Notes: generated from the letters alone by a model not told the origin. A stretch of DNA of 64,000 nucleotides from Stenotrophomonas bentonitica (GCF_013185915.1 NZ_JAAZUH010000003.1:356060-420059), one strand, 5' to 3'. Positions 1-9,066 are shown, counted from the stretch's first letter. Made by a program: numbers and translations.

Positions 1-320
1 ATGTGCCTGGCGTGATCTGGGGCGATGGCGGCGACGGGGTGAACCCGTACGCGGGGCTGCTGGGCTGGGCGGACCGGGTGGTGGTATCGCCGGATTCGGT
101 GAACCTGCTGTCTGAAGCCTGCGGCACGCGGTTGCCGGTGGCGGTGGCGCTGGAGAAGCAGGCGCAGGGGCGGATGGTGACGTTCCAGCAGGCGCTGCAT
201 GCACGCGGGCGGTTGCAGTCGCGGTGGTTGGATTGGGCTACGCCCGGGGCGATCGAGCCGCTGCGTGAGACCGCGCGGGTGGCGGCGCAGGTGAAGGCGG
301 CATTGGGTATCCCGGCTTAA
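1..320 (+). CDS. ELM1/GtrOC1-like protein, C-terminal end (partial)
   Basis: Open frame entering from the left edge (first full codon at base 3) and ending in TAA at 320. About 105 C-terminal residues are visible. The stretch GLLGWADRVVVSPDSVNLLSEAC resembles the C-terminal end of the 'mitochondrial fission ELM1' (DUF1022) family, a GT-B-like fold common in xanthomonads. In that family this segment would lie in the nucleotide-sugar-binding half, where a Ser-rich loop and a following Glu are conserved. The bacterial function is not established. The start and N-terminal half are outside the window, so the family call rests on this segment only. Confidence 0.65.
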   Translation, partial: VPGVIWGDGGDGVNPYAGLLGWADRVVVSPDSVNLLSEACGTRLPVAVALEKQAQGRMVTFQQALHARGRLQSRWLDWATPGAIEPLRETARVAAQVKAALGIPA

Positions 321-395
321 CGGCGCGCGTGGGTTGGGTACCTTCGGTGGTGGGTTGCCGTTATGTTCGAGGCTCACCAGGGAAGGAGCGTGCGT

Positions 396-611
396 ATGCG
401 CAGTGCTGTGTTGATCTTGATGGGCGCGATGCTGGCGGGGTGTTCGAGCATGCCGACCGGGCAGGACCCGGTGTCGTGGAGCTGCCACAAGGAGCTGACC
501 GCGTACCGCAACCAGCCGCCGCGTACGGACCAGCAGAAGAAGGAACACTGGCCGCCGGAGAACGAGCCCGCACCCGTGAGTGATGCCTGCGCGCGCGAGC
601 TGAGCCGATAG
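396..611 (+). CDS. small putative lipoprotein
   Basis: 71-residue protein with an N-terminal hydrophobic stretch ending in a lipobox (MLAGC, Cys about residue 16), so it is probably exported and lipidated. The mature part is short, polar and proline-rich (NQPPRTDQQKKEHWPPENEP) with two further Cys. The ATG at 396 is preferred over an in-frame ATG at 363 because GGAAGGAG at 381-388 lies 7 bases upstream of it and because it places the signal peptide at the N-terminus. I do not recognise a family. It stands alone on the plus strand between the ELM1-like gene and a repeat-containing gap. Confidence 0.65.
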   Translation: MRSAVLILMGAMLAGCSSMPTGQDPVSWSCHKELTAYRNQPPRTDQQKKEHWPPENEPAPVSDACARELSR

Positions 612-655
612 CGGCAGGAGCGGCCGATTGGAGATCGCGCCGAACCCGGCGATCA

Positions 656-715
656 CCGGACTTATCGGACGTCTCGATACCGGCACCGGATTTATCGGAC
701 ATCTCGATACCGGTA
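656..715. repeat. two tandem 30-bp repeats with internal inverted repeat
   Basis: Bases 656-685 and 686-715 are the same 30-bp unit with three differences. Each unit contains TATCG, seven bases, then CGATA, so each is itself an imperfect palindrome. The pair abuts a GTAG hairpin and lies about 80 bp upstream of the DUF2145 gene. It may be a duplicated operator or a remnant of repeat expansion. Confidence 0.7.
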
Positions 716-735
716 GTGCCGACCGCTGGTCGGCA
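713..735 (+). repeat. SMAG-like REP (GTAG hairpin)
   Basis: GTAG at 713-716 is followed by a perfect hairpin TGCCGACC-GCT-GGTCGGCA (717-735). This is the arrangement of the SMAG repeats described in Stenotrophomonas. It lies between the small lipoprotein and the DUF2145 gene. Confidence 0.75.
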
Positions 736-792
736 AAATGCCAGACGAAGCTATGATGCGTCAGCGGCACGAGCCGCAGGAGAACCCCACGC

Positions 793-1662
793 ATGGATGT
801 GCCCCGCCCCGCTTCACGCCGCCTGCCCGCCGCGCTGCTGTTCACCGCGTTGATGTTGGCCGTCCCCGCCGCCCACGCCCAATCCCAACACGAGTGCGTG
901 GAGCGCCACCCTACCCCGGCCTCGCTGGCGGCGATGTTCGACGTCGCGCTACGCGCCGATGAGGCGCTGGAAGCGCTGGACGACGTAGATGTGGTCATCC
1001 TCGCGCGCGGCGGCCAGGACCTCAGCAAGTACGGCCTGCGCCACAGCCACCTGGCCTTCGCGGTGCGCGAAGACGATGGCAGCTGGCGCACGGTGCACCT
1101 GCTCAACCACTGCAAGTCGCCGCAGTCCACGCTGTTCCGCGAGGGGCTGAGCAACTTCATTGGCGAAACCGGGTCGCATACCGACCTGCGTGTGGGCGTT
1201 CCGACCCCTGCAGTGCGTGCGGCGTTGAAGACCATGCTTACCGCGCCGGGAATCCAGGCCAAGGCGCTGCACGAGCCGCGCTACAGCGTGGTGGCCTATC
1301 CCTTCAGCGACGAGTACCAGAACTCCAACCAGTGGGTGCTGGAAGTGCTGGCCGCCGCGATTGCGCAGTCGCGCGACGGCACATTGCTGGTGCGCCGGGC
1401 GCAGGTGCAGACGTGGTTGAAGGAACAGATGTATGAGCCGAGCTCGCTGCACATCGGCGTGGGCAAGCGGCTGGGTGCGCGCTTCTTTGCGGCCAATGCC
1501 GCCACCACCGACCATCCTGCAAGTGAGCGGATTTCCGGCAATTATTCGGTAGTGACGGTGGAGTCGGTGTTCGACTTCCTGCAGAAGCGTAAGGTGCTGG
1601 CGCAGGAACTGAGCGTGGCGCACGTGCCGGTGGCGGGGATGTCGGCACCGAAGCCGCAGTGA
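793..1662 (+). CDS. DUF2145 family exported protein
   Basis: 289 residues. The N-terminus is a Sec signal peptide with likely cleavage after AAHA (about residue 29). The body matches my recollection of the DUF2145 family, with the segments RHSHLAFAVRED, HLLNHC and NFIGETGSHTDLRVGVPTP. The HSHLAF and LLNHC segments resemble the peptidase-like NlpC/P60 superfamily core used by some DUF families, but I cannot confirm a catalytic triad. A GGAG-containing RBS lies about 10 bases before the ATG. The next gene begins about 50 bases downstream on the same strand, so the two are probably cotranscribed. The function is unknown and the location is probably periplasmic. Confidence 0.75.
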   Translation: MDVPRPASRRLPAALLFTALMLAVPAAHAQSQHECVERHPTPASLAAMFDVALRADEALEALDDVDVVILARGGQDLSKYGLRHSHLAFAVREDDGSWRTVHLLNHCKSPQSTLFREGLSNFIGETGSHTDLRVGVPTPAVRAALKTMLTAPGIQAKALHEPRYSVVAYPFSDEYQNSNQWVLEVLAAAIAQSRDGTLLVRRAQVQTWLKEQMYEPSSLHIGVGKRLGARFFAANAATTDHPASERISGNYSVVTVESVFDFLQKRKVLAQELSVAHVPVAGMSAPKPQ

Positions 1663-1714
1663 TTTTTTGCGGTACCGGCGAATGGCCGGTGCTGCCTTTG
1701 CAGAAGGAGTTGGC

Positions 1715-2236
1715 ATGAAGCGTTCTTCGATTCTGGCGATGGCACTGGCCCTCGTCGTTGCAGCACCGGCGGCAGCAGAGCCGGAGTTCACCGCCAGCGA
1801 GACCGCGAGCAGCGTGGCGGTGCTGGGCTCCTACGCGAGCGTGGTGGTGATCACCGCACCGATCTGGCTGACGGTGGCCGGGTTCAAGGCCTCGGCCGAG
1901 GGCTCGGAGCGGCGCAGCGCGGCCAAGCGCGAAGGCGCTGGCAAGCAGGGCAAGGCCGGTCCACTGCCGCCGTTGACGGTTGAGCAGGTGGAACAGCAGC
2001 CCGACGGCGGCTGCAAGGTATCGCTGAAGAACCCGGAAGCCCCCAATGACCTGGCCGTGGTGCAGTGGCCGGCGCGTGCGGACACGGCCGCGCCGGCGGT
2101 GAAACAGGGCGACGTGCTGGCCTTCACCCCCACCGAGACCGGCGCCGGCTGGATGGTGGCCGACGCCAAGGGCACGGCGCTGGCGTTCATGCCGACCACG
2201 GATGCAGCGGCGAGCAACCTGAGCGAACGCTGGTGA
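1715..2236 (+). CDS. exported hypothetical protein next to DUF2145 gene
   Basis: 173 residues starting at ATG 1715, with AGAAGGAG at 1702-1709. The in-frame ATG at 1667 is rejected because it would bury the signal peptide. The signal peptide ends at about APAAAEP. A hydrophobic segment follows (roughly residues 35-57, SVAVLGSYASVVVITAPIW), then a basic linker and a C-terminal domain of about 90 residues. That domain is beta-rich by eye (GCKVSLKNPEAPNDLAVVQWPA) and resembles no family I know. It is probably a periplasmic or inner-membrane-anchored partner of the DUF2145 protein. This is inferred only from adjacency. Confidence 0.6.
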   Translation: MKRSSILAMALALVVAAPAAAEPEFTASETASSVAVLGSYASVVVITAPIWLTVAGFKASAEGSERRSAAKREGAGKQGKAGPLPPLTVEQVEQQPDGGCKVSLKNPEAPNDLAVVQWPARADTAAPAVKQGDVLAFTPTETGAGWMVADAKGTALAFMPTTDAAASNLSERW

Positions 2237-2314
2237 CTGAACGGCTGCGGGGTGGCTGCGGCCGCCCCGAGCCGGGATAATCCGCCGCTTCCCTGTCTAC
2301 CCCACTGGTTCGCC

Positions 2315-2869
2315 ATGACCGCGCGCCCTGCAATCGTGTTTGCCCCGTTGACCGCCCGCTCGCTGCTGCTGGCGGTGCTGGCCATGGGCGCGGTGGTGCT
2401 GGGCTCGAACGTGCTGGTGCAGTACCCGATCAACGACTGGCTAACCTGGGGGGCTTTCAGCTACCCGGTGGCGTTCCTGGTGAGCAACCTGATCAACCGC
2501 CGGTTTGGCCCGGCTGCCGCGCGGCGGGTGGCGTGGGCGGGGTTTGCGCTGGCGGTGGTGCTGAGTTTCTGGATCGCCACGCCGCGCATTGCGGTGGCGT
2601 CGTGCCTGGCGTTCATTGCCGCGCAGCTGCTGGACATCACCGTGTTCGACCGGCTGCGCCGTGGGCACTGGTGGCGGGCGCCGATGGTGGCGACGACGTG
2701 CAGTGCGACGTTGGATACGACCATTTTCTGGAGTATTGCGTTCGCCGGGTCGAGTCTGCCGTGGGTGAGCTGGGCCGCGGGCGACCTGGCGGTGAAGCTG
2801 GCGATCGGTGTGTTCCTGCTGGCGCCGTTCCGCGCGTTGTTGTGGAAGATGGCGCCGCGGGTGGCGTGA
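2315..2869 (+). CDS. VUT-family (YhhQ-like) transporter
   Basis: 184-residue polytopic membrane protein with about six hydrophobic segments. It carries sequence typical of the VUT/YhhQ family: SNVLVQYPI, FLVSNLINRRFG, FIAAQLLDITVFDRLR and ATTCSATLDTTIFWSIAF. Members import queuosine precursors (preQ0/preQ1); the substrate here is inferred. It is somewhat shorter than E. coli YhhQ (about 220 aa). The ATG at 2315 is chosen because the transporter homology begins there and the upstream extension is proline-rich and unlike the family. No preQ1 riboswitch is recognisable in the short leader. The gene converges on glnE, with an inverted pair of GTAG hairpins between them. Confidence 0.75.
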   Translation: MTARPAIVFAPLTARSLLLAVLAMGAVVLGSNVLVQYPINDWLTWGAFSYPVAFLVSNLINRRFGPAAARRVAWAGFALAVVLSFWIATPRIAVASCLAFIAAQLLDITVFDRLRRGHWWRAPMVATTCSATLDTTIFWSIAFAGSSLPWVSWAAGDLAVKLAIGVFLLAPFRALLWKMAPRVA

Positions 2870-2891
2870 CAGGGCGACGGTTTCACCGGGG

Positions 2892-2962
2892 GTAGAGCCA
2901 CGCCCTGCGTGGCTGCGGCGCATGGTCCGCGCCAAGAGCAGCCACGCAGGGCGTGGCTCTAC
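2892..2962. repeat. inverted pair of SMAG-like REPs (GCCACGC subfamily)
   Basis: GTAG at 2892 leads a hairpin AGCCACG-CCCTG-CGTGGCT. The same element occurs inverted at 2940-2962, ending in CTAC. The pair fills the gap between two convergent genes, could fold into a long hairpin, and may act as a shared terminator or mRNA stabiliser. Confidence 0.8.
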
Positions 2963-2971
2963 CGCGGATTG

Positions 2972-5794
2972 TCATTGCGGCGGTGACGGGCCGAACGGTA
3001 GCTCTGCTGCTTCGCACGCGGCTGTGATCACCCGCTGCGCTTCTTCCAACGCCGGCGTTGGCACCGCCAACCTCGGGCGTCTATCCAGCGTGCAGGCCAA
3101 ACCCACGTCCAGCAACGCCGCATGCGCTTCATGCAATGCCTCGCGCGTGCCGCCGGGCAGCCAGGCGATGCCGGCCAGCGCGTCAATCAATCTTGGCGTG
3201 TCGCGCGGTTCCAGCACCTGCGGGTTGCTGCCGGCGCTGTCGAGTACGCCGGTCTGCAGCAGGAACTCGAGGTCGACGATGCCGCCTGCGCCCTGCTTCA
3301 GGTCCCAGCGCGCGGCGTCGCTGCGGTCCAGTTCGGTGCGCATGCGGGCGCGCATTTTCACTACGTCGGCATACAGCACGTCGCGCTCGCGCGGACGCGC
3401 GAGGGTGGTGGCGCGGATGTGTTCGAAATCGCTGAGCAGGCTGGCGTCGCCGGCGATGCCGCGTGCGCGCACCAGCGCCTGGTGTTCCCAGGTCCAGGCG
3501 CGCTCGCGCTGGTATTCGGTGTAGCTGGCCAGCGAGGACACCAGCGAACCCTTGCCGCCGTCCGGGCGCAGGCGCACGTCGATGTCGTACAGGCGGCCGG
3601 CGGCGGTGACGGCACCGAGCAGTGCCATCACCTTCTGCGCCAGGCGCGCGTACCAGCGGCCCGGGTCGAGCGGACGCGCGCCGTTGCTGCTGTCCTGGTC
3701 GGCCGGGTGGTCGTGCAGGAACACCAGATCCAGATCGGAGCCGAAGCCGAGCTCCAGCCCACCCAAGCTGCCGTAGCCGATGATGGCGAAGCGCCCGCCC
3801 GGTACTTCGCCATGCGCGCGGCGCATGTCGGCGTCGGCCATGGCCAGTGCGGTGACCACCACGACCTGCGCGAGCTGGGCGAGCTGGCGGGTGCTGTCCA
3901 CGGCGCGCTGGCGGCCATCCAGCGTGGCCAGCGCCATGCGGAAGCTGAGTGCGAGGCGGGTTTCATTGAGCAGGCGCAGCGCGGCTTCGGGATCGTCCAC
4001 CGCCAGCGAGGCATCGCACTCGGCCTGCATGGCCTCGGCGTCGGGCATCGGGCCGGAGACGCGGACGTCGAGCAGTTCGTCCAGCAACAACGGATACGCA
4101 GCAATGCGCTCGGCCAGCAGCGCGCTGCGGGCGAGCACGTCGACCAGCCGCGCCAATGCGCTGGGCTGTTCGTCGAGCAGGGCGAGGTAGCTGGTGCGGC
4201 GCAGGACCGCCTGCAGCAGGCCGAGCACGCGCTTGAGCGCGGCGTCGGGTTGCGGCGAGCGGGTGGCGGCGTGCAGCAGCGCGGGCAGCACGCGGTCCAG
4301 GCGCGCGCGGGCGCTGTCGGAAAGCGACTTCACGCCGAGCGATTGGGCGAAGTCGCGCAGCGACTGGTCGGCGCCGCCGGGATCGTGGAAGCCGGCTTCG
4401 GCCAGCACCTCTGCGCTGCCGCCGTCGGGCAGGCCGCGCCAGTAGTTGGCCAGTGCGTCGGGCGCGGCCTGGCCGGCGCGCGGGGCGAGCAGCGCGCCGA
4501 ATTCGGTGCTGACGCGGTCGCGCTGCACGTCGAGGGCGGCCAGCAGCGCGTCCCAGTCGGCATAGCCGAGGCCGCAGGCGATGCGCAGGCGGTCGGTGGG
4601 GTCGGTGGGCAGCGCGTGGGTCTGGGCGTCGCGCAGCATCTGCAGACGGTTTTCCAGCCGCCGCAGGAAGCCGTAGGCGTGCAGCAGGTCTTCGCCGTCC
4701 TGGGGGGCCATTTGGCCGCAGGCGACCAGTGCCGGCAGTGCATGCAGCAAGCGGCGCTCGCGCAGGCTGGCTTCGCGGCCGCCGCGGATGAGCTGCAGGG
4801 CCTGGGAGAGGAATTCGATTTCGCGGATGCCGCCGGGGCCGCGCTTGATGTCGTCGAACATGTCGCGGCGCGAGACTTCGGCGGTGATGGCGGCTTTCAT
4901 TTCGCGCAGGCCGTCGAGCGCGGTGAAGTCGAGGTAGCGGCGGTACACGAACGGGCGCAGGGTCTGCAGCCAGGCTTCGCCGGCGGCGATGTCACCGGCC
5001 ACGGCGCGCGCCTTGAGCCACGCGTAGCGTTCCCAGTCGCGGCCTTCGCGCTGGAAGTACTGGTCCATGCCGGCGAACGAGAGCGCGACGCGGCCGGCGC
5101 TGCCGAATGGGCGCAGGCGCAGGTCGACGCGGTGGCTGAAGCCGTCCACGGTGGTTTCGTCGAGCAGGCGGGCCAGGCGCTGGCCAAGGCGGGCGAAGTA
5201 TTCCTCGGCGGCGAGCGGGCGCGGGCCGTCGGATTCGCCGCCCTGGGGGTAGGCGTAGACGAGGTCGACGTCGGAGCTGAAGTTGAGTTCGCCGCCGCCG
5301 AGCTTGCCGAGGCCGAACACCACCAGTTGCTGTGCGCTGCCGTCGGCGGCGCGGACCACGCCGTGGCGGGTGGCGAATTCCTGCTCGAGCGCGGCCAGGG
5401 CCAGGGCGAGGCATTCCTCGGCCAGGCGGGTGGCGCCCGCAAGAGTGGCGGGGACGTCGTCCAGGCCGGCCAGGTCGCGCCAGATCAGGCGGGTGGAGCA
5501 GGCTGTGCGATAGCGGCGCAGGCGGACGGGCCAGTCGGCGGGTTGCGCGGGGTCCAGTTCCGGGAGCGGAAGCGGCGGGCAGTCGTTTTGGGTCAGATGC
5601 GACAACAGGGCGGGCTGTCGGCACAGGGTGTCGATGGCGAAGTCGCTGGTTATGGCGAGTTGGCGGAGCTGGGCCAGTACAGGTTCCGGCGGCGGCCAGG
5701 AACCTGAGTCGTTCAGGCTGAGCGCAAGGCGGGCGAGCGCGCGGTCGACCAGGGGGACGAGGGCGGCGGGGACGGCATCGGCGGGGATCGGCAT
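2972..5794 (-). CDS. glnE: bifunctional glutamine synthetase adenylyltransferase/adenylyl-removing enzyme
   Basis: 940 residues, the usual size for GlnE. The protein has two nucleotidyltransferase domains, each with an xSDxD motif: [10 protein letters not shown] at about residues 173-182 (adenylyl-removing half) and [10 protein letters not shown] at about 683-692 (adenylylating half). GGIREIEFL and [11 protein letters not shown], both typical of GlnE, are present. The enzyme adds or removes AMP on glutamine synthetase in response to PII, so it sets nitrogen assimilation in the cytoplasm. The ATG at 5794 (MPIPADAV) is preferred over those at 5809 and 5821 because the extra residues are not GlnE-like. 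The gene is monocistronic, with a terminator hairpin just upstream on the same strand. Confidence 0.95.
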   Translation of the reverse strand: MPIPADAVPAALVPLVDRALARLALSLNDSGSWPPPEPVLAQLRQLAITSDFAIDTLCRQPALLSHLTQNDCPPLPLPELDPAQPADWPVRLRRYRTACSTRLIWRDLAGLDDVPATLAGATRLAEECLALALAALEQEFATRHGVVRAADGSAQQLVVFGLGKLGGGELNFSSDVDLVYAYPQGGESDGPRPLAAEEYFARLGQRLARLLDETTVDGFSHRVDLRLRPFGSAGRVALSFAGMDQYFQREGRDWERYAWLKARAVAGDIAAGEAWLQTLRPFVYRRYLDFTALDGLREMKAAITAEVSRRDMFDDIKRGPGGIREIEFLSQALQLIRGGREASLRERRLLHALPALVACGQMAPQDGEDLLHAYGFLRRLENRLQMLRDAQTHALPTDPTDRLRIACGLGYADWDALLAALDVQRDRVSTEFGALLAPRAGQAAPDALANYWRGLPDGGSAEVLAEAGFHDPGGADQSLRDFAQSLGVKSLSDSARARLDRVLPALLHAATRSPQPDAALKRVLGLLQAVLRRTSYLALLDEQPSALARLVDVLARSALLAERIAAYPLLLDELLDVRVSGPMPDAEAMQAECDASLAVDDPEAALRLLNETRLALSFRMALATLDGRQRAVDSTRQLAQLAQVVVVTALAMADADMRRAHGEVPGGRFAIIGYGSLGGLELGFGSDLDLVFLHDHPADQDSSNGARPLDPGRWYARLAQKVMALLGAVTAAGRLYDIDVRLRPDGGKGSLVSSLASYTEYQRERAWTWEHQALVRARGIAGDASLLSDFEHIRATTLARPRERDVLYADVVKMRARMRTELDRSDAARWDLKQGAGGIVDLEFLLQTGVLDSAGSNPQVLEPRDTPRLIDALAGIAWLPGGTREALHEAHAALLDVGLACTLDRRPRLAVPTPALEEAQRVITAACEAAELPFGPSPPQ

Positions 5795-5837
5795 GCAGGG
5801 ATTATGCATTGCCCGGCGCATCCCAAATTTCAGGCAT

Positions 5838-5872
5838 TAAAAAGCCCGCTAACAGCGAACTGTCAGCGGGCT
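5838..5872 (-). terminator. intrinsic terminator upstream of glnE
   Basis: 13-bp stem with one mismatch (5843-5855 with 5860-5872) and a 4-base loop. On the minus strand it is followed by a T-run. It faces leftward, yet no minus-strand protein gene ends before it, so it must end a transcript that starts in the 5880-6080 gap. Confidence 0.7.
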
Positions 5873-6000
5873 CTGCTCCCTCCCCCACGTCGGGATGCAG
5901 GGCGATCTTCTAGGCTCCGCGAATAACTTGCACGCTGCACTGCAAAACAATACTCATGGGTACAGAAGCCCCCATTTACCTGAATAGCACCTCACATAAC
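5838..6000 (-). ncRNA. candidate small RNA upstream of glnE
   Basis: The only evidence is the leftward terminator at 5838-5872 with about 200 bases of non-coding sequence on its 5' side. The interval contains G-rich GGGGGAGGGAG (on the minus strand, 5873-5890) next to the terminator. I do not recognise 6S RNA, tmRNA or a named Xanthomonas sX RNA, and see no convincing promoter. The 5' end is therefore arbitrary. Confidence 0.35.
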
Positions 6001-6085
6001 CCGGGAACACCATTCCACCTTGGTCGCAGCCGGGAGGGGGGTGCGATGGCGGATAATGAAGTCCCCCACGAAATACCTGGTCGTC

Positions 6086-7600
6086 ATGTCCGTTGATCGC
6101 ATTGCCAACGCGCGTCTGCGCGATCGCGTCGTATCTGCCGAAGCCGCCGCCGCGCTGATCCAGCCCGGCGAAACGGTGGCCATGAGCGGTTTCACCGGCT
6201 CGGGCTACCCCAAGGCGGTGCCGGTGGCGCTGGCGCAGCGTATCGAGGCGTTCCACGCCGACAACCTGCCCTTCCAGATCAGCCTGATGACCGGCGCGTC
6301 CACCGCCCCGGAACTGGACGGTGCACTGGCCAAGGCCGATGGCATTGCCATGCGCATGCCGTTCCAGAGCGACCCGGATGCGCGCAACCGCATCAACGCC
6401 GGCCTGCTCGATTACATCGACATCCACCTCAGCCACGTGGCCCAGCATGTGTGGTTCGGGTTCTATGGAGAGATCGATACGGCGGTGGTCGAAGTTTCGG
6501 CGATCCGTGAAGACGGTTCGCTGGTGCCCTCTACCTCGGTGGGCAACAACAAGACCTGGCTGGACCTGGCCAAGAAGGTGATCGTGGAGGTCAACGACTG
6601 GCAGCCCGCCGGCGTGGACGGCATGCACGACATCTATTACGGCACGGCGCTGCCGCCGCACCGCAAGCCGATTCCGCTGGTGCACGGCAACGACCGCATT
6701 GGCGAGACCTCGCTGCGCTGCGATCCGGACAAGATCGTGGCGGTGGTGCGCACCAACGGGCCGGACCGCAACAGCCCGTTCAGCCCGATCGACAGCACCA
6801 GCGAGCAGATTGCCGCGCACCTGATCGACTTCCTGAAGCACGAAGTGGCGCGCGGTCGCCTGCCGGCCAACCTGCTGCCGCTGCAGAGCGGCGTGGGCAA
6901 TATTCCGAACGCGGTGCTGGCGGGGCTGGGCAAGAGCGGCTTCCGCGACCTGAGCGCGTTCACCGAGGTCATCCAGGACGGCATGTTGGACCTGCTGCGC
7001 GACGGGGTGCTGAGCTATGCCTCGTGCACCGGGTTCGCGCTGAGCCCGCAGGCCAACGAGACGTTCAAGGAGAACATCGACTTCTACCGCGAGCGCATCA
7101 TCATGCGCACGCAGGAGATCTCCAACCATCCGGAGCTGGTGCGCCGCCTGGGCTGCATCGGCATGAACGGAATGATCGAGGTGGACCTGTACGGCAACGT
7201 CAATTCCACCCACGTGATGGGCACGCGGATCATGAACGGCATTGGCGGTTCCGGTGATTTCGCGCGCAATGGGTTCCTGTCCGCATTCCTGAGCCCGTCC
7301 ACCGCGAAGAACGGCACGATTTCGGCGATCGTGCCGATGGTGAGCCATGTGGATCACACCGAGCACGATGTGTCGGTGATCGTGACCGAACAGGGCCTGG
7401 CCGATCTGCGCGGTCTGACCCCGCGCAAGCGCGCGCGGGTGGTGATCGACAACTGCGCGCACCCGGAGTTCCGCGACCAGTTGAACGATTATTTCGAGCG
7501 TGCCAGCCGCGATAGTTACGGCAAGCACACCCCGCATCTGTTGCCGGAGGCGTTGTCGTGGCACCAGCGGTGGCTGGATACCGGCACGATGAAGGCCTGA
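6086..7600 (+). CDS. acetyl-CoA hydrolase/transferase family protein (succinyl-CoA:acetate CoA-transferase type)
   Basis: 504 residues, the usual length for the Cat1/AarC/ScpC class of CoA-transferases. Family features seen are MSGFTGSGYPKAVP near the N-terminus, LPLQSGVGNIPNAVLAGL, and the glycine-rich GIGGSGDFARN at about residues 385-395. These enzymes move CoA between carboxylic acids (acetate/succinate) through a glutamyl-CoA intermediate, or hydrolyse acetyl-CoA. Which reaction this one performs cannot be told from sequence alone. I chose ATG 6086 (MSVDRIANARLRDRV) because family similarity begins there. ATG 6056 and an earlier start remain possible, since no start has a strong Shine-Dalgarno sequence. 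The gene ends at a shared terminator. Confidence 0.85.
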   Translation: MSVDRIANARLRDRVVSAEAAAALIQPGETVAMSGFTGSGYPKAVPVALAQRIEAFHADNLPFQISLMTGASTAPELDGALAKADGIAMRMPFQSDPDARNRINAGLLDYIDIHLSHVAQHVWFGFYGEIDTAVVEVSAIREDGSLVPSTSVGNNKTWLDLAKKVIVEVNDWQPAGVDGMHDIYYGTALPPHRKPIPLVHGNDRIGETSLRCDPDKIVAVVRTNGPDRNSPFSPIDSTSEQIAAHLIDFLKHEVARGRLPANLLPLQSGVGNIPNAVLAGLGKSGFRDLSAFTEVIQDGMLDLLRDGVLSYASCTGFALSPQANETFKENIDFYRERIIMRTQEISNHPELVRRLGCIGMNGMIEVDLYGNVNSTHVMGTRIMNGIGGSGDFARNGFLSAFLSPSTAKNGTISAIVPMVSHVDHTEHDVSVIVTEQGLADLRGLTPRKRARVVIDNCAHPEFRDQLNDYFERASRDSYGKHTPHLLPEALSWHQRWLDTGTMKA

Positions 7601-7610
7601 TGTGATGCAA

Positions 7611-7643
7611 CGAAAAACGCCGGGATTTCCCGGCGTTTTTTTG
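7611..7643. terminator. bidirectional terminator
   Basis: Hairpin AACGCCGGG / CCCGGCGTT (7616-7637), with an A-run on its left and a T-run on its right. It lies between the convergent CoA-transferase and HglS-like genes and can serve both. Confidence 0.85.
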
Positions 7644-7657
7644 TTCCGCGCGATCGA

Positions 7658-9025
7658 TCAATCGACGCGCAGGCTGTCCAGCGATTCCTGCTGCAGGCGT
7701 TCGTAGATTGCGAACTCGTCTTCCACCGGCATGCCCAGCGCTTTCTCGAATGCATCGCGGTTGGAATGCGCGGCATATGCACGCTGCTCTTCGCCGCCCA
7801 GGTTCGACTGGAAAATACCTGCGGCACTGACCGGCAGGAAATCTTCGTAGACGATCGGATCTGCACTGGCCAGGCCGGCGCTGACCAGTGCTTCGGCCGG
7901 CAGGTCGGCCACGGCGGCGCGGTCGTTGCGGCCCGCTTCGGTGAGCGCGTAGCGGTAGTAACCCAGCCCCTCGCGGCGCAGGGTGTCGTGGTCGTCCGGA
8001 AAGCCGGTGAACGCTGCGGCCAGGCGGGTGGAATAGTCCTGGCCGGTGCTGCCGGCGCCACCGGCGTCGCGGGCCTGGGCCAGCAGCTGGTCGTACAGCG
8101 CGCGACCCTTGGGGGTGAGGGCCAGGCCGCGCTGTTCGATCTCGCCGAAGCGCGCGGTATGGGTGCCGGCGTCGCCGCCCTCGCCGTCCGGGAAGTTCAC
8201 GGTTTCCTCGAGCGCCTTGAAGCTGGTCTGGCGCAGCAGGATCGGGCAGCGGCGCGGCGGCGGGCCTTCGACCACGGCCTTGGCGTCGATGCCACGGGCC
8301 AGCATGCCGGCCTGGGCGGCGTCGATGTCCAGGGTGCGCGGGGTGAGGTGGTTGATGTGCGGGCCACGGAAGCTGACCACGTCGGCCACCAGCCGGTGCG
8401 CGTTGCTCAGCGCCTGGTAGGTAGCCAGCGAGACGGTGGCGTCGCTGTGCCAGCGGAAGGTCTCCAGCGCGGCGAGCACAAAGCGGCGGGCGTCGTTCTG
8501 GTCCAGGCCGCCTTCGCGTTCGGCCTGGTCGATCAGGGCCAGCGCTTCGTCGGTGAAGATACGGCGGCGCGCGAGGATGCGCGCGGACTCATCGCGCAGG
8601 GCCGGGTCTTCGATCAGTTCCAGGCGCAGTAGCGAGGTGAACACGCGGAACGGGTTGGCGGCCAGCGCAGGCGCGGTGCGCGGGCGGAAGGCGGTGGAAT
8701 GCACCGGCACGCCGGCGACGGAAAGGTCGTAGTAACCGATCGGGTGCATGCCCATCACCGCGAACAGGCGGCCCAGGGTGGCGAGTTCTTCGGCGGTGCC
8801 AACACGGATGGCGCCGTGGCGTTCCTGCGCCAGGCGGGCGCGTTCGTCATTGCGCTCGAGCTGCTCGGCCAGCGCCGGGTTGTCGGTCAGGACGGCGTCG
8901 TTGATCTCGGCCACCAGGTCGACCAGGGTGCCGTACAGCGGTACCTCCGTGCGGTACATGGTGGACATGGCCTGGGCGAACAGGCTGCGGATATCGTCGG
9001 GTGAAACGAAACGGTCGGCGCTCAT
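7658..9025 (-). CDS. hglS: 2-oxoadipate dioxygenase/decarboxylase (DUF1338, HglS/YdcJ family)
   Basis: 455 residues spanning the whole DUF1338 family. Members such as Pseudomonas HglS are Fe(II)-dependent, VOC-like enzymes converting 2-oxoadipate to D-2-hydroxyglutarate in lysine catabolism. The metal-site segment GPHINHLTPRTLD is present with His at residue 223, matching the position of a known HglS ligand. Other recognisable stretches are MGMHPIGYYDLSVAGVPVHSTAFRP and FEDFLP-like YEDFLPVSAAGIFQSNLGGEE near the C-terminus. It stands alone, with no lysine-pathway neighbours in view, so the physiological role is inferred from the family. ATG 9025 is the natural start. Confidence 0.85.
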   Translation of the reverse strand: MSADRFVSPDDIRSLFAQAMSTMYRTEVPLYGTLVDLVAEINDAVLTDNPALAEQLERNDERARLAQERHGAIRVGTAEELATLGRLFAVMGMHPIGYYDLSVAGVPVHSTAFRPRTAPALAANPFRVFTSLLRLELIEDPALRDESARILARRRIFTDEALALIDQAEREGGLDQNDARRFVLAALETFRWHSDATVSLATYQALSNAHRLVADVVSFRGPHINHLTPRTLDIDAAQAGMLARGIDAKAVVEGPPPRRCPILLRQTSFKALEETVNFPDGEGGDAGTHTARFGEIEQRGLALTPKGRALYDQLLAQARDAGGAGSTGQDYSTRLAAAFTGFPDDHDTLRREGLGYYRYALTEAGRNDRAAVADLPAEALVSAGLASADPIVYEDFLPVSAAGIFQSNLGGEEQRAYAAHSNRDAFEKALGMPVEDEFAIYERLQQESLDSLRVD

Positions 9026-9066
9026 TACGTACTCGGCAACGGATCACGGGGGAACAGCAATCCGGC

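Noticed and set aside
2237..2314. preQ1 riboswitch in front of the VUT transporter gene
   Set aside because: No pseudoknot-forming A-rich tail or conserved hairpin was found; the leader is short and GC-rich.
3122..5707. 861-codon open frame on the plus strand opposite glnE
   Set aside because: Composition is Ala/Gly/Val/Gln-rich, as expected for an antisense frame of a GC-rich gene; it resembles no protein, and glnE is unmistakable.
5873..6050. 6S RNA or other named RNA upstream of glnE
   Set aside because: The expected long double-stranded arms with a central bubble are not visible; only the terminator is supported.
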